DNA of 64,000 bases. Origin: Crossaster papposus. Its lineage: Eukaryota > Echinodermata > Asteroidea > Velatida > Solasteridae. The stretch lies in NCBI GenBank assembly GCA_037893245.1, contig JBAIAA010000877.1, positions 248,001-312,000 on the forward strand. The letters are read 5' to 3'. A program made the translations under genes and the position numbers. Shown here one piece after another: positions 1-11,110 of the stretch; the stretch's first letter is position 1; the number at the start of each line of letters is the position of its first letter. Below the pieces are notes generated by a model. It saw only the letters and a list, made by a program, of their open reading frames with translations, did no database searches and was not told where the DNA came from.

Positions 1-25
1 TACCACGGTCATTGGGCCCCCGAAA

Positions 26-285
26 AATTCCACATACCATCCGAGCTCCCTGGGAGTCAGTATACAGCTCAATTATGCAGCCATTTCGGTGCAAAGTAGC
101 TATAATAAACCACAACAACCATCTCTAGTCTCATAGGTACCCATCCATTTACTCCTGGGTGGAAGGAAGCAAAGAGTGGCAAAGTGCCTTGCACCAACGC
201 ATCATAGTCCCGGGCCAGACTTAAACCCACAACCTGCAGCTTTACCTACAGGTAACAAATTCAATACCCCAAACTATATAGGCTA
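26..285 (+). repeat. SINE-like dispersed repeat, copy 1
   Basis: Shares an ordered series of blocks with 62730-62965: ATACCATC..AGCTCCC, a TACAGCTC..GCAGCCATTTCGG block, ACCATCTC..CACAGGTACCCAT, CCTGGGTGG, and ACCCACAACCTGCAG. The last block with upstream GACTTAAACCC resembles a degenerate inverted tRNA B box, suggesting a tRNA-related SINE read on the minus strand. No coding capacity. The family assignment is mine from internal comparison; no database name is claimed. Confidence 0.6.
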
Positions 286-299
286 GGGCACTGCACTGC

Positions 300-678
300 A
301 CTGCAGTATGCAATTACTACACTGCAGTCCGGTATAATTCAAAACATATATGGTACCTTAATACATATTCATGAATCCTGTCAAATGGTATCACATGGTA
401 CCAAAAATAACCAGAGGTCGTGTGCAGTTGTTTGTGCAAGCACTGCATGACTGCGGTATTCTGTAGTATGCGCGTGATGATGTCATTTTTAAGCAAACTG
501 ATTGAATGAATGACGTATAACGCACCATAGTCTCAGGCCGGACTTAAACCCACAACCTGCAGCTTTACCTACAGGTTACAAATTCAATACTCTGACTATA
601 AGGCCACGGCACTGCACTGCAGTATGCAGTACACTTACTACACTATAGTACACTGCAGCCTAGTGTAATTCCAAATAT
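300..678 (+). repeat. Tandem duplication of a roughly 320-bp segment, interrupted in its second copy
   Basis: The block from the GCACCATAGTC/CACAACCTGCAG tail of the SINE-like repeat through CTGCAGTCCGGTATAATTC and TGGTACCTTAATACATATTC to GAATGAATGAC occurs once contiguously (about 200-515). It occurs again starting at about 520, but there it is split: the part up to CCAAATAT ends at 678 and the rest resumes at 4092 (GGTACCCTAATACATATTC). The contiguous first copy is therefore the empty-site equivalent of the element at 679-4091. Confidence 0.75.
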
Positions 679-795
679 CCCTTACGAAAATGTCCTGTGG
701 TATTACCACAAAAAATACCACAGGACAGTACCACAGGAAATGTCCTGTCATTTTTTGGGACATTACCACAGGACAAATTCCTGTGGTATTCCTGT

Positions 796-1128
796 GGTAC
801 TTTTTCCTGCGGTACTTTTTTCCTGCGGTACTTTTTTCCTGCGGTACTTTTTTCCTGCGGTACTTTTTTCCTGCGGTACTTTTTTTCCTGCGGTACTTTT
901 TTTCCGCGGTACTTTTTTTCCTGCGGTACTTTTTTTCCTGCGGTACTTTTTTTCCTGCGGTACTTTTTTTCCTGCGGTACTTTTTTTCCTGCGGTACTTT
1001 TTTTCCTGCGGTACTTTTTTTCCTGCGGTACTTTTTTCCCTGCGGTACTTTTTTCCCTGCGGTACTTTTTTCCTGCGGTACTTTTTTCCTGCGGTACTTT
1101 TTTCCTGCGGTACTTTTTCCTGCGGTAC
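796..1128 (+). repeat. Minisatellite, about 20 copies of a 16-18 bp unit
   Basis: The unit CCTGCGGTACTTTTTT repeats with only the T count (5-7) and occasional single-base changes varying; one unit reads CCGCGG. It sits in the left arm of the 679-4091 foldback and is plainly derived from the arm motif CCTGTGGTAC by a T-to-C change that was then amplified. The open frames across it on both strands are a by-product of the repeat. Confidence 0.9.
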
Positions 1129-1249
1129 CTGTTGAACTATTCCTGTGGTAGCTGTGGTACTATATTCCTGTGGTACCATTCCTGTGGTAACATGTTCCTG
1201 TGATACATGTTCCCAGTACTTGTTCCTGTGGTATCGATCATGTGGTATT

Positions 1250-3160
1250 TCCCTTTCAATGAGTACCACTTTCTTCTGTTGAATATTCCTGTAAAAACAT
1301 GGCACTTTGAAATTAAAGTGATGCACTAAAACCCTTTAAATATGCTCTTTTAGATTGTTGTTTATTGAAAGCCCTTCCACCACCACCACCACCAATCCTA
1401 CATGTACTTGTGTCGATTTTTAAGATATACAGCAAACAAAGTAGATTCAGGTTACATTCAAATTTTGGATTCAAGGAGCAACTGTTTGCATTCATACATT
1501 TCTTTGCAATGAAGTTTCATGTCCTTAAACTATAATGACGGTAATAACAGCAAGTCAGCAAGTTATTTTATATATATTTCTGAGTCAACTTGTGCGTAAT
1601 TTGATTAAGTAAAGTGGAAGGGTTTATTGGGTTTTTTAAACAAATGAATTTAGGTTCTGTCACATTTGATTTACATGTGATGATACAAAAGTCATAGAAC
1701 AGTCTCTTCGCTTGATATTTGCAAATTGTACTGATTCAAGAAGAGGAAAGAAACTACTGATTGCTTAGTTTCAAACCTAATGTATTTGACTTACAAATAC
1801 AATTATGTTCAAGTAAAATTACCGGTAGCTGTTAAAATCTTTGTGGTGCGAATGCGAAAAGGAATAATGAACATGTATATATACACAAAAAAAGTCCTTC
1901 AACATTTCTTAGTGTCCAGAGTTTACCCTTATAATGCACAAGTTTGTTCGATCACATCAACAATTAAGACTTCATTTATAAAGTCTCTGTACGTATGCTC
2001 CTCTCGGTGTTTGCTGAATTCCCCCATCTACATCTGTTTCAACCATGCAGCCACAAATTTGATCTCTTCACTAGTAGTACGGTTGAACTGATCTTCAATC
2101 TTGACCAACTCCCTGGCATTGAGAACAAAAATAAAAATTACAAAAAGGACAAATCATTAACAAAGTTCAAAACCAAGGGGAAAAACAAAGACTATAATCT
2201 GAAAGAATCAAACGTAGTTTAAGACGTACACCTTAAAGAATGGCACCAATCACAAACCTAGTCTTTTCAGCCTTCATAATTTTCAGTCATTACATTGACA
2301 TTGTTTGTAGTTGTTTAAGCACCCATGATGATGTTTTAATATTCCATTACATTGGTTTTTAATAAAGTCTTCTTATTATCCCTAAAGTACATGCAATGTG
2401 ATCAAAAATCGTAATTAGTTGCATATTGGAATAAGCAATCAGTTGACTATAACATTACAGGATCACAACAAGTATATAAAAGATTGACACGATATAAATG
2501 TTAAACATTGAAGTCAATACAAAAAAACTTACCACACAACCGAGTCAACCGACAGCCATGACAGCAGGACTATATGCAGAATGCAGTGAAGTTCTGTCCA
2601 AATGAAAGCCTTATGTTTTCAACCAAAACATACATAAACTCAAGTCATTTGGTCATGATATCTTGACAGGCATGTGAGATACATTTTGGCAGTTCTGGGT
2701 CACCATTATACTATGAATAGTTGCAGTTTTCTAGCAAACATTGATGTACATATACCACTGATAAACTGCTCTTTCCTCAACCCAATTCAAAATATGCAGC
2801 ATGTGCAGTGGAGTAGCCAAGCCTAGAGTTAATGCAAGGTCATTGCACCTTGAGACTTGCATGCACTGTATAGGGGTCAAAGGGCATTCACATGTCCTTG
2901 CAAGACAACCACAAGCCATTGTGTGCCTATACTGCACCAGAGCTGTGTACACTGTATGTACACAATGACTGAGAGATAAGCATTTAGTTTGAGATTGTGT
3001 GATGTGTGTATTAACTGGAATAAGAACAGCATTTCTTGTCTGGTATCTTCTTCCAGCATCCACACAAAAAAACCGCAGACAGTTCTGTGAAAAAAATTAC
3101 CATTTCTACCTGCCCTCAAAATTAAAATCCCTATGAAAATTACAGCAAAAGTAAATTTAA
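1250..3160. other. Unrecognised interior of the foldback element
   Basis: About 1.9 kb of AT-rich single-copy DNA between the two repeat arms. It contains a (CCA)n run near 1378-1393 and no open frame with recognisable similarity or coding bias. It may be captured host DNA, but nothing here allows it to be identified. Confidence 0.4.
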
Positions 3161-3164
3161 CTCG

Positions 3165-4080
3165 AGTACCACAGGGATACCACAGGACAGAGATGTAGTA
3201 GGAACCCAATCTATGTGGTACGATGTGTACTGTGTGGTATCTCAGTTTGTACCACAGGGATACCACAGGGATACCACAGGGCAACAAGATGGGAACTAAT
3301 TATGTAGTACTTCAATGTCTTTAATTTGTGTGTTATCTCAGCATTTACCACAGGGATACCACAGGACAGAACAGCAATATTGCGGTACTTACTGTCCTTG
3401 TGTGGTCTCTTGATATTTACAACACATGAGTACCACAGGGCAGAGATGTCCTGTGGTACTTACCACACAGAACCATTTTGTATGACATGTTTGTGTCCTG
3501 TGGTAATTTGTGTGGTATCTAAGTAAATACCACAGGAATATACCACAGGACATCTCTATCCTGTAGTATCCTATGGTATATTACCACACAAAACCATTTT
3601 GTATGACATGCCCTGTGGTATTTGTGTGATATCCAAGTAAATACCACAGGAATACCACAGGACATCTCTATCCTGTGGTATATTACCACGTACACAAAAC
3701 CATTTTGTATGACTGTCCTGTGGTAATTTGTGTGGTATCTAATTTTATTACCACAGGAATACCACAGGGCAGCAATGTCCTGTAGTATCCTATGGTATAT
3801 TACCACACAAAACCATTTTGTATGACATGCCCTGTGGTAATTTGTGTGATATCCAAGTAAATACCACAGGAATACCACAGGACATCTCTATCCTGTGGTA
3901 TATTACCACACAAAACCATTTTGTATGACTGTCCTGTGGTAATTTGTGTGGTATCTAATTTTATTACCACAGGAATACCACAGGGCAGCAATGTCCTGTG
4001 GTACATACCACACAAATTTGTGTGGTATTTGACTGTCCTGTGGTAATTGTGTGGTATACCACAGGAATACCACAGGACTT
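3165..4080. repeat. Right-arm imperfect tandem repeats of the foldback element
   Basis: Units of roughly 100-220 bp contain ACCATTTTGTATGACATG, then CCTGTGGTA, then TTTGTGTGGTATCTAAGT-like sequence, then AATACCACAGGAATACCACA. At least five copies start near 3470, 3590, 3695, 3805 and 3910. Each unit is itself an inverted repeat around the ATTTTGTATGAC core. Open frames here merely translate the repeat. Confidence 0.8.
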
Positions 4081-4091
4081 TTTCGTAAGGG

Positions 4092-4275
4092 ATGGTACCC
4101 TAATACATATTCATGAATCATGTCACATGATACCACACCACCAATCAGTGACAGCAAAAATAACCAGAGGTCGCGTGCGGTTGTTTATGCAAGCACGGCA
4201 TGACTCGGGTATTCTGTAGTATGCGTGTGATGTCATTTCTAAGCACAGTGATTGGATGAATGACATAAATAACTC
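4092..4275 (+). repeat. Right half of the interrupted tandem duplicate
   Basis: Closely matches 349-530 (TAATACATATTCATGAATC, ATAACCAGAGGTCG, GTTGTTTATGCAAGCAC, GGTATTCTGTAGTATGCG). Continues the block that was cut at 678. Confidence 0.8.
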
Positions 4276-4408
4276 ATGAATGCCATATTTGGAATTACAC
4301 CAACTGATAAGTAGTATTTTGCAGTATTGTGTACCGGTACTTTACTCCAAATGCCTAGAACATTAGGGTTAATTTCTGCTTTAATTAAAATTAGGGCCTG
4401 TTACCCCA

Positions 4409-4798
4409 TTTAACTAGTTCGCGCCAGGATTTTTTGGACATTGATGATGGCACCCAGATGCAGGATTTTTTTCCTGAACATCAATCCCAGGCTGGCTGGC
4501 ATCTGATGGGTAGCACACTCATGACGGCTTTGAGCCGGTTGCTGACAAATATTTTCGGTCTAGCTCTGAGTTCCTTATTCATGAAAAGACCATTACAAGT
4601 CAGTGGAATGGAGTCTGGTAATGTAGTGCTTAGTAATTAAGCTGGGTGCGGGATGGTTTTTGTTGGTGATAGACTCTGCTCCGAGGATGGAGAAAGGACA
4701 AAAAGCCTTGTATCTGGCAGCATTAACGCTCTCTGTTGTTTGGTCATAGGACAATCAAAAACAAGTTTATACATTTATGGTAAGTGCAATTCACTCCT
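4409..4798. other. Possible end of a TTAA-type MITE, then unannotated DNA
   Basis: TTTAACTAGTTCGCGCCAGG at about 4408-4427 resembles the left end of the MITE at 56809-57042 (TTAACCAGTTCGCGCC). A matching right end was not found, so the copy is truncated or diverged. The remainder up to the candidate exon contains nothing recognisable. Confidence 0.35.
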
Positions 4799-5026
4799 TC
4801 AGAGGAACGTTTGTTGAAACTGCTGGTGATTATCATCCATCATCTCGCGCAACCTACAGTTGTCCTTTTTCATACAACGCACTTCTAGAATCACACCGTC
4901 TGAATATGTGAAGATCAATGAGGCACTTTGAATTATGTGGAGCTCAAGTGTACTGCAAATTGATGTATCTTCCTTCAGCTTTATAAACCACTCATAACAA
5001 GTCTTGTGGAACCCAGGTTCGACTGC
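4799..5026 (-). CDS. Candidate terminal coding exon, unknown protein
   Basis: On the minus strand about 75 codons are open to a TGA at 4799-4801. The peptide is not low-complexity: it includes CYEWFIKLKED, then TLELHIIQSASLIFTYSDG and RCMKKDNCRLREMMDDNHQQ near the end. An AG at about 5027-5028 precedes it, but its pyrimidine tract is weak. Residue composition (mixed charged and hydrophobic, few rare residues) is more protein-like than surrounding frames. I do not recognise the family. It could be a last exon, a captured gene fragment, or chance. Confidence 0.35.
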   Translation of the reverse strand, partial: AVEPGFHKTCYEWFIKLKEDTSICSTLELHIIQSASLIFTYSDGVILEVRCMKKDNCRLREMMDDNHQQFQQTFL

Positions 5027-5029
5027 CTT

Positions 5030-7390
5030 CCATGTGATTTATTGCAGATCAAGTAACAGTATATTTCACGGTATCTACCATTTAAATTAAGCTATTTTTA
5101 TGTGCACTCAACACTTGGCATCATCAGTCGATATTGAAGTTGGTGCACTGTTGGAACTGGGATGTCGCCATTTTCAATAATTTGTTTTTATGTACCACAG
5201 TAGAGTCTCCTAATTCCCTGGTGGCAAAATAGTTTGCTTTTTCAAGTACAATTATGGAAAAACAGCAGGATGAAATGTGAAGGACTTTGCGTAATATCAA
5301 TGTTCAGTAATTTATGTAGTTGGAGTTTTCAGAAAATCTATTTCTGGTCTTGCTGTAGCTAAATAACGAAGTGCGCAGTTGATGAGAGCCTACCATATGC
5401 AGCAGAGGAGCTGATCCTACGGGAGGATGATCAGAGGATATGGTTGATGTCCAACACTGTACAACTGACTGGCTGTAATCTTCTACTGATGACCATGAAG
5501 AAGGATATGTATATCTGAGCACAGCACAAGCAAGCAAAGACGCCATTTACTTCACGTCATTAGTGCGAAGCCAAAGTCATACTCTGTAAAGATAAAAAGC
5601 AGTCCCCTAATAAATAAAACTAGAAATATAAAAAAAGGCTCATCAGAAGATACCAATTGCACTGCATATGGCATCAAGGCTTGTATACGATGTGTATGTT
5701 TACAAGTACTGTTGTGGCTCCCTAAAGCATAATATAGCTCAATGCCCAAAGCAAGTTATACCCTGCATAATCCGTGGCAATAATCTAGTAATGTAAGCCA
5801 AAAGTGTGAAGTCTATTTGTTTCTGTTTATATTTATTAATGATTGTATGCTTCAGTAGTGTTCTATGTGTTGGTTATCTAAAGTAGCTTCAGGGCAATTA
5901 CATGCAAAAGTTAAATGTATCATTCTATATTGAAGACTTCATTTTCAATAGAATGTCCACATTTGCATGAAACTGCCCTCAGGTTGAAATGACAATGAAG
6001 CTTGCAAAATGTGACATAATATAATGTACTTACCCGAAATAAGGAGTAAACTGCAAGAAGGACACTTAATTAGTGTCACCAGTGTCCACTTGGATGTGCT
6101 GACTAATGACCTGTATGGCAGAGAATTGGTGATAGAGCTTCAAATAATGAAATATAGACATACAGAAGCTTTGTCATTTCATACTATAATTTGACTTGAA
6201 AGGATTTTATACTTAAACAGTACTGCATTCATCATTGTCAATCTAAATTTGTACACACCACAAGAGTGTGTGTTAAAGTAGTGTTTATGGTAGTGTTAAT
6301 TTGGTTTAACAAAACTTTGGTCCTTGAAGAAAAAAGATAAATACCAAATACTATAACCCAAACATGGAACTGACATATTTGCTTATTACTGGTGTTATAT
6401 GCAGCTTTTACGAATGATAAAACAATAAATGTCATGTACCAGTACACCCAATAACATAGTTACCCAAACTAAACTTACCTTCAAGTGATGAAGTGCAGCC
6501 ATGCATGTACAGTAAATGCTGCAGACTAGCAGCAAATTGGTGAATCCAGTACAGTATTTTGACTAAAGTAACACGGTCAACCTTTGTTCAAGATAAACAA
6601 AAGAGAGCAAGGTTGATTGATGACTTGTACAACTTAATAAGATCTTTTAAGATCACAAAAAATTGACTATCTCTTAATTATTTGGATATATTTTAAAGAA
6701 TACTATAATTAAGACTTATTATAACTGCACCAGGATTTGAATGGGGAATCTGCCACAACATGAACCCTGCAGGTAATACCAAATATAACCAAAACATATC
6801 TCCATGTATCTCAAAGAACTGAAGCACAACAATGTCTAATGCACGGTGCAGAAAATCAGAACGTGCTGAAAAATTGTACTTGGGCATTTATTAACTGCAG
6901 CACTTTGGTCACCCAGAGAACTACTCTACTAGGTCAGCTAAAAGCTATAATTGTTACACACGTAATTTCCATAGAAATGAAAAAACAAACTGTTCAAAAA
7001 GTGTTGTACTCACCTGTCCAATTAGATGCTCCAATAATGTAATGTTGCCAATGGAGAAGACACAGTGTAATTAGGTAGCTGCTTTGAATGAAGTATCCTT
7101 TAGACCTTGAGAGGCGAGTTGATTGGATCCACTTGACGAGTACATCTGACATTTAATGATAACAATCAGTTTAATTTGTTAGTGCAACACTTATCGAATG
7201 AGCGATAACAAAGTATTAGTGGAGCATTAATTGGGTAATAATTTATAGACCTTGCTTGAGATGTTTCTGAAGGTTCCTTTTAAACTTTACTTGAGACTTC
7301 AGTTGAAGCTTCGTTAAATACAAGCTTTTTTTAAAGCTTTGGTACAAACATGAAAAAGGCTTTCTTAAGGGCTATATATTTGGGGGGTTC
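5030..7390. other. Unannotated AT-rich interval
   Basis: Only short open frames, none with recognisable domains or bias. A minus-strand frame beginning ATGGCGTCTTTGC at 5546 could be a first exon but has no convincing continuation. No structural RNA or transposon terminus was recognised. The left limit of the Helentron-type element may lie in this interval. Confidence 0.4.
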
Positions 7391-7445
7391 CTTTGAGGCT
7401 TTGCTATGGGGCTTTAAATTTGCTTTGGGTTTTGTTTTGGATTTT

Positions 7446-7605
7446 CTCCGATGAGAGTTTCTCCGATGAGAGTTTCTCCGATGAGAGTTTGCTCGATGAG
7501 AGTTTGCTCGATGAGAGTTTGCTCGATGAGAGTTTGCTCGATGAGAGTTTGCTCGATGAGAGTTTGCTCGGAAAGTTTGCTCGGAGAGTTTGCTCGGAGA
7601 CTTTT
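7446..7605 (+). repeat. 15-bp minisatellite downstream of the Helentron polyprotein
   Basis: Eight copies of a 15-bp unit, three with TCTCCGATGAGAGTT and then five with TGCTCGATGAGAGTT, decaying into GCTCGGAGAGTTT units. It is followed by CTTGAGG/CTTTCCTTG-rich sequence to 7700. It lies about 450 bp beyond the polyprotein stop, on its 3' side. Helentron-type elements are known to carry minisatellites near their ends, so it may mark the 3' subterminal region, but no terminus was defined. Confidence 0.85.
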
Positions 7606-7740
7606 CTTGAGGATTTTCTTTAGGCTTTTTCTTAAGGGTTTCCTTGAGGCTTTTCTTGAGGATTTCCTTGTGGTTTTTCTTGAGGCTTTCCTTGTGGTTG
7701 AGGTTTTCAACTTCTGAGAGATAGTTGCATACATGTAACT

Positions 7741-8038
7741 GACTAGAATTAAAATTTATTCACATATGTAAGCTCCATATTATGTATTAATTTCCACGTT
7801 TTCCAAATATTGAACATGTTGGCCATTACGTCATATACGTACTGCAATGTATATGTGTTATTGCGGAAGTAAGCAGAAGGTAAAATCTGTATGAATCAGT
7901 TGTTTGCTCTCACTGGCCTGGTTTACTTTAAGGATCTTCTAAGTACTTATTTTCAGAATTTCTTCTCAACATTTGTTGGCAGTTATTTATTCTATATTTT
8001 TACTCAGAACCACAGCCGTTGTCTTTTCTCCTGTGTGT
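7741..8038. other. 3' flank of the Helentron polyprotein
   Basis: About 300 bp between the minisatellite region and the polyprotein stop. No further domain and no obvious terminal hairpin recognised. Probably the 3' untranslated part of the element. Confidence 0.4.
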
Positions 8039-11000
8039 TCACATGGTTATACAAACCGACTCATGATAACTATAATATGTTGGGACTACTGAAGCATTCA
8101 CTGAATCCATATTCCTAACATAAACATGATCAATCAATGTTCCACTCTCAGTTGTTGACTCAGTCACAATCTGTTTGTAGCCATGACCTTCAATTACCTT
8201 TTGAATACCTGAAGAATGTTTCAGAATGTCTTCGTTAAAATCACCCATGATAATACATCTATTAGACACCTTATGAAGTTCATCAAGCAAAGTTGTAAGA
8301 TTACCAATAAATTCATTTATGCAGTATGATGCTGGACGGTAAATGACTACCACAGAGCATGATATCTTACTAATTATCTTAAATGCAATGTATTCAATAT
8401 TTTGCACCGACAGCATAAGCCTACTGAAAGCTCTGTTCCTTCTTCCATATACACTGACGCCTCCGTGACACTGTTGTTTTAAAACTCTGGTTAATTTACT
8501 GGAATTATTGTAACAAGCACTTCTGATTTGATGATAAGCTTTGAATTCAGTTAATTCTGTATCACAGTACAGTTCATCATCAAGCCATGTCTCAGTAAGG
8601 CAAATGAAATCTGATTTAATCATTTCATTATTCAATGTCAAGTCCATATAATGTTCCTTTAATCCTTGAATATTATGCATCATTATAACAGTCAAATTTG
8701 ATTTTCCTTTTGTTGATTCTGTCGCATTAATAAATGCTGGCATATTTTTCAATGATTCTGATACTACCTTATTACAGTAAATATATTTTTCATCAAAACC
8801 TTCAATGACAAGGCCATTCATAGATGTTACTCTGCTCAGTGCAACATAAGCTTGTCCACATGAAAATGTACGCTTGAGAGAAACAACTGCTCTATCTGTT
8901 GTCATTCCTTGCACTTTGTGAACTGTACATGCCCAGGCTAATTTTAAGGGAAACTGTTGTCTAACACACTGCTTGGTAACATTTTCTTCCTCCTTTTGAA
9001 TTGGAACTGTGTCTTCTTTATTTGATGATTTAAATTTTCCTTTCAACTTAGACCCAACATCCTTATTATCAAACTCAACTTCAATGCACTTTGGCCACGA
9101 ATTATCAGGCAACATATTTATTGCACGAACAATGCCAAATACTCCATTCACAAGTCCGTCCGAAGTGTCAATATTTTTAGTTAACATTACTCTAGCACCA
9201 ACACCAAGCCACAATGATTCAGGCAAGTTTGTGTACATTGATTTTTTAGTAACTTTTACCTTTGCTTTACTTTTGCACGAATCCTTTCGCAAATCTTTTG
9301 CAACAATACATGTACAATCAGTACACTTTGAAAACAATGTCTGAGTATTGTATTCGTCCACCTGTTTGTTACATGGAAAGATATGTAATGCATCATCCCA
9401 ATCCTCTCCCGTTTCTCGGGATCTTAAAATCAACACATCTTCATCTGATAACTTTTTGTTCTTTGGTCTGATACGTAATCTATTCAGTATTTCTGCAAAT
9501 TTAACATCATTTTTTTGTCGCATAATTTCAACAAGCTCGACTTTCTTGAAATTATCATTCCAGAAATCAACTGCAACTGCTCTTTGATGAAGTGGCTTTC
9601 CTTTTACCGGAGGCAACTGATAGAAATCACCAACAGCTAAAATACTGACATTGCCAAAGGGATTATGATTACGTGTTTGTTTTATCTGACGCAAACGTCC
9701 ATGTATATAGCACAACATCTTGTGATCAACCATTGATATTTCATCAATAATCACAATTTGAAGATCTTGCAATTTATTCCTTAATGTATTCAACTTCTCT
9801 TCACCAAGTGGTTGATAAGGTAATCTAGCATCAACAGGGATTGACAAGGCACTGTGAATTGTACTACCATGAATATTAAATGCAGCAACTCCTGTAGGTG
9901 CAATTATCAATACAGAAACATTGTCAGGGTTATCAATCATTCTACACAAAAGTCTTGCTGCTTCATAATGAACTGATTTTATTAAGTGGCTTTTCCCAGT
10001 TCCGGCTCCACCTGTCACAAATACATGAAATGCTTCAGGATTTTTACCATTCACTTTCTGTAAGCACCAATTACGAATCTTGTTGAACACCCGTCTCTGT
10101 TTTTCATTTAATGATCTTAATAAATTCAGAGCTTCATGTTTTGAAATTTTTACTGAATGCGGTTCAATATTGCATATTTTAGCATCTTTTCCATCAACTT
10201 TTAGGTCAGGGATATCAAATTCATTCTCTTCCTCTGTTACTGGTTTACGTTTTGCTTCACAGTCAAGTCTTTCTTGTTCAGAGTTAGGACAAATCAGAGC
10301 CCATGCATCTTCTTGAGGACCAAACTTTCTTACATGCTCTTCTGCTGCTGCAAGACACTCTGCATTTGCCTCATAAATAGACCGATTACTTTCAACAATG
10401 CATTTAACAAGGTTTAATTGCTTCTTTACACATATAGCTCCAGTTTTGTAAAATTCTTCATAAGTTTCAAATTGAGGTGGTTTTAGCTGAGCATCTACTC
10501 GATATGGAAGAAATAGCTGCAATATACTATGATAATATTTCTCAGGATATTTATTCTCTGAAAATCTAGGATATCTAATCACTGCAGGCTCAGTTCTACT
10601 CCGTTTCTGTATGTGACCCAAACCATCTTTTAGTGCATACACTGGTGATTTATTTCTTTTCATGTCTGTGTTTGCATTATAAATAATTCTGTATTCTGAG
10701 CAAAATGTTGCAAGGCACATGTCATTAAATTTAGCAATATCTGGTCTTGCTTTGTAGCGATCAACTCTGTTAGTCATAAATATATCACGGTCATCATCCT
10801 CACATCTGTTCTGAATTACACTCAGTGGCAAGCTCATTCTGACAGGATTCTCCCCTACAGGTATAAACTCGACTTTTCTAGAACCTTCTTTCAATCTCAG
10901 ACTACAAACACGAAACACTGCTTCTTGTGCTGATATTTCTCGATTATGTAGATACACAGAACCTAATTCTTTCATACTTTGTCTGGCGTCCAAGTTACCC

Positions 11001-11110
11001 TTCTCTGCTTCTTTTTGTGTATTCGATAATAACTGTCCCATTTCACGTTCAGACTTTGACATATATGACACAACATAAGCTGCACAAGCATATGCATCAC
11101 TGATATACTA
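8039..11110 (-). CDS. Helentron Rep (tyrosine motif) - PIF1 helicase - APE-like endonuclease, 3' part
   Basis: This segment unwinds DNA during rolling-circle-type transposition and carries an extra endonuclease. It begins just after the TAG with the Rep tyrosine motif ([16 protein letters not shown]), matching the two-tyrosine motif of Helitron Rep proteins. Counting from 11071, a PIF1 helicase follows: Walker A GGAGTGKS near residue 353, Walker B IIDEIS near 440, motif [11 protein letters not shown] near 480 and the late motif [12 protein letters not shown]. Residues about 790-1010 form an endonuclease/exonuclease/phosphatase fold with [27 protein letters not shown] and a final SYHESV. The frame is continuous with the upstream part: no ATG lies between the TAG and the tyrosines, so this is the second half of one protein rather than an independent gene. 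Confidence 0.93.
11108..11110 (-). other. In-frame premature stop (TAG) splitting Rep
   Basis: The minus strand reads NANMDI, stop, [15 protein letters not shown]. The frame is identical on both sides (12 sense codons link the stop to the GTG at 11071), and this junction falls inside a conserved Helitron stretch in which a glutamine commonly follows MDI. A single C-to-T change (CAG to TAG) would account for it. The following bases (TAT) do not resemble a known readthrough context. Confidence 0.9.

Larger units (their letters stand above)
679..4091. mobile_element. 3.4-kb foldback DNA element with TACCACAGG-repeat arms
   Basis: Ends are inverted: CCCTTACGAAAATGTCC at the left and its near complement with CGTAAGGG at the right. 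Both arms are rich in alternating CCTGTGGTA and TACCACAGG, so each can fold on itself and on the other. It is flanked by AT on both sides (677-678 and 4092-4093), a likely 2-bp target duplication, and the uninterrupted paralogous site is present upstream. The interior has no transposase reading frame, so it is non-autonomous. A related short element with CCCTTA..TAAGGG ends lies at 20097-20412. The superfamily is not assigned. Confidence 0.75.

Noticed and set aside
697..1326. Frames of up to 187 codons over the CCTGCGGTAC minisatellite
   Set aside because: Open on several frames and both strands simply because the unit lacks stops; no protein character.
5304..5546. 80-codon frame starting ATGGCG on the minus strand as a gene
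   Set aside because: No recognisable domain, no supported splice partner, and composition is not clearly coding.
7446..7570. CRISPR-like array
   Set aside because: Units are contiguous 15-bp repeats with no spacers, in a eukaryotic context.
7393..7734. SDESLLDESLL-type frames
   Set aside because: Translation of the 15-bp minisatellite in three frames.
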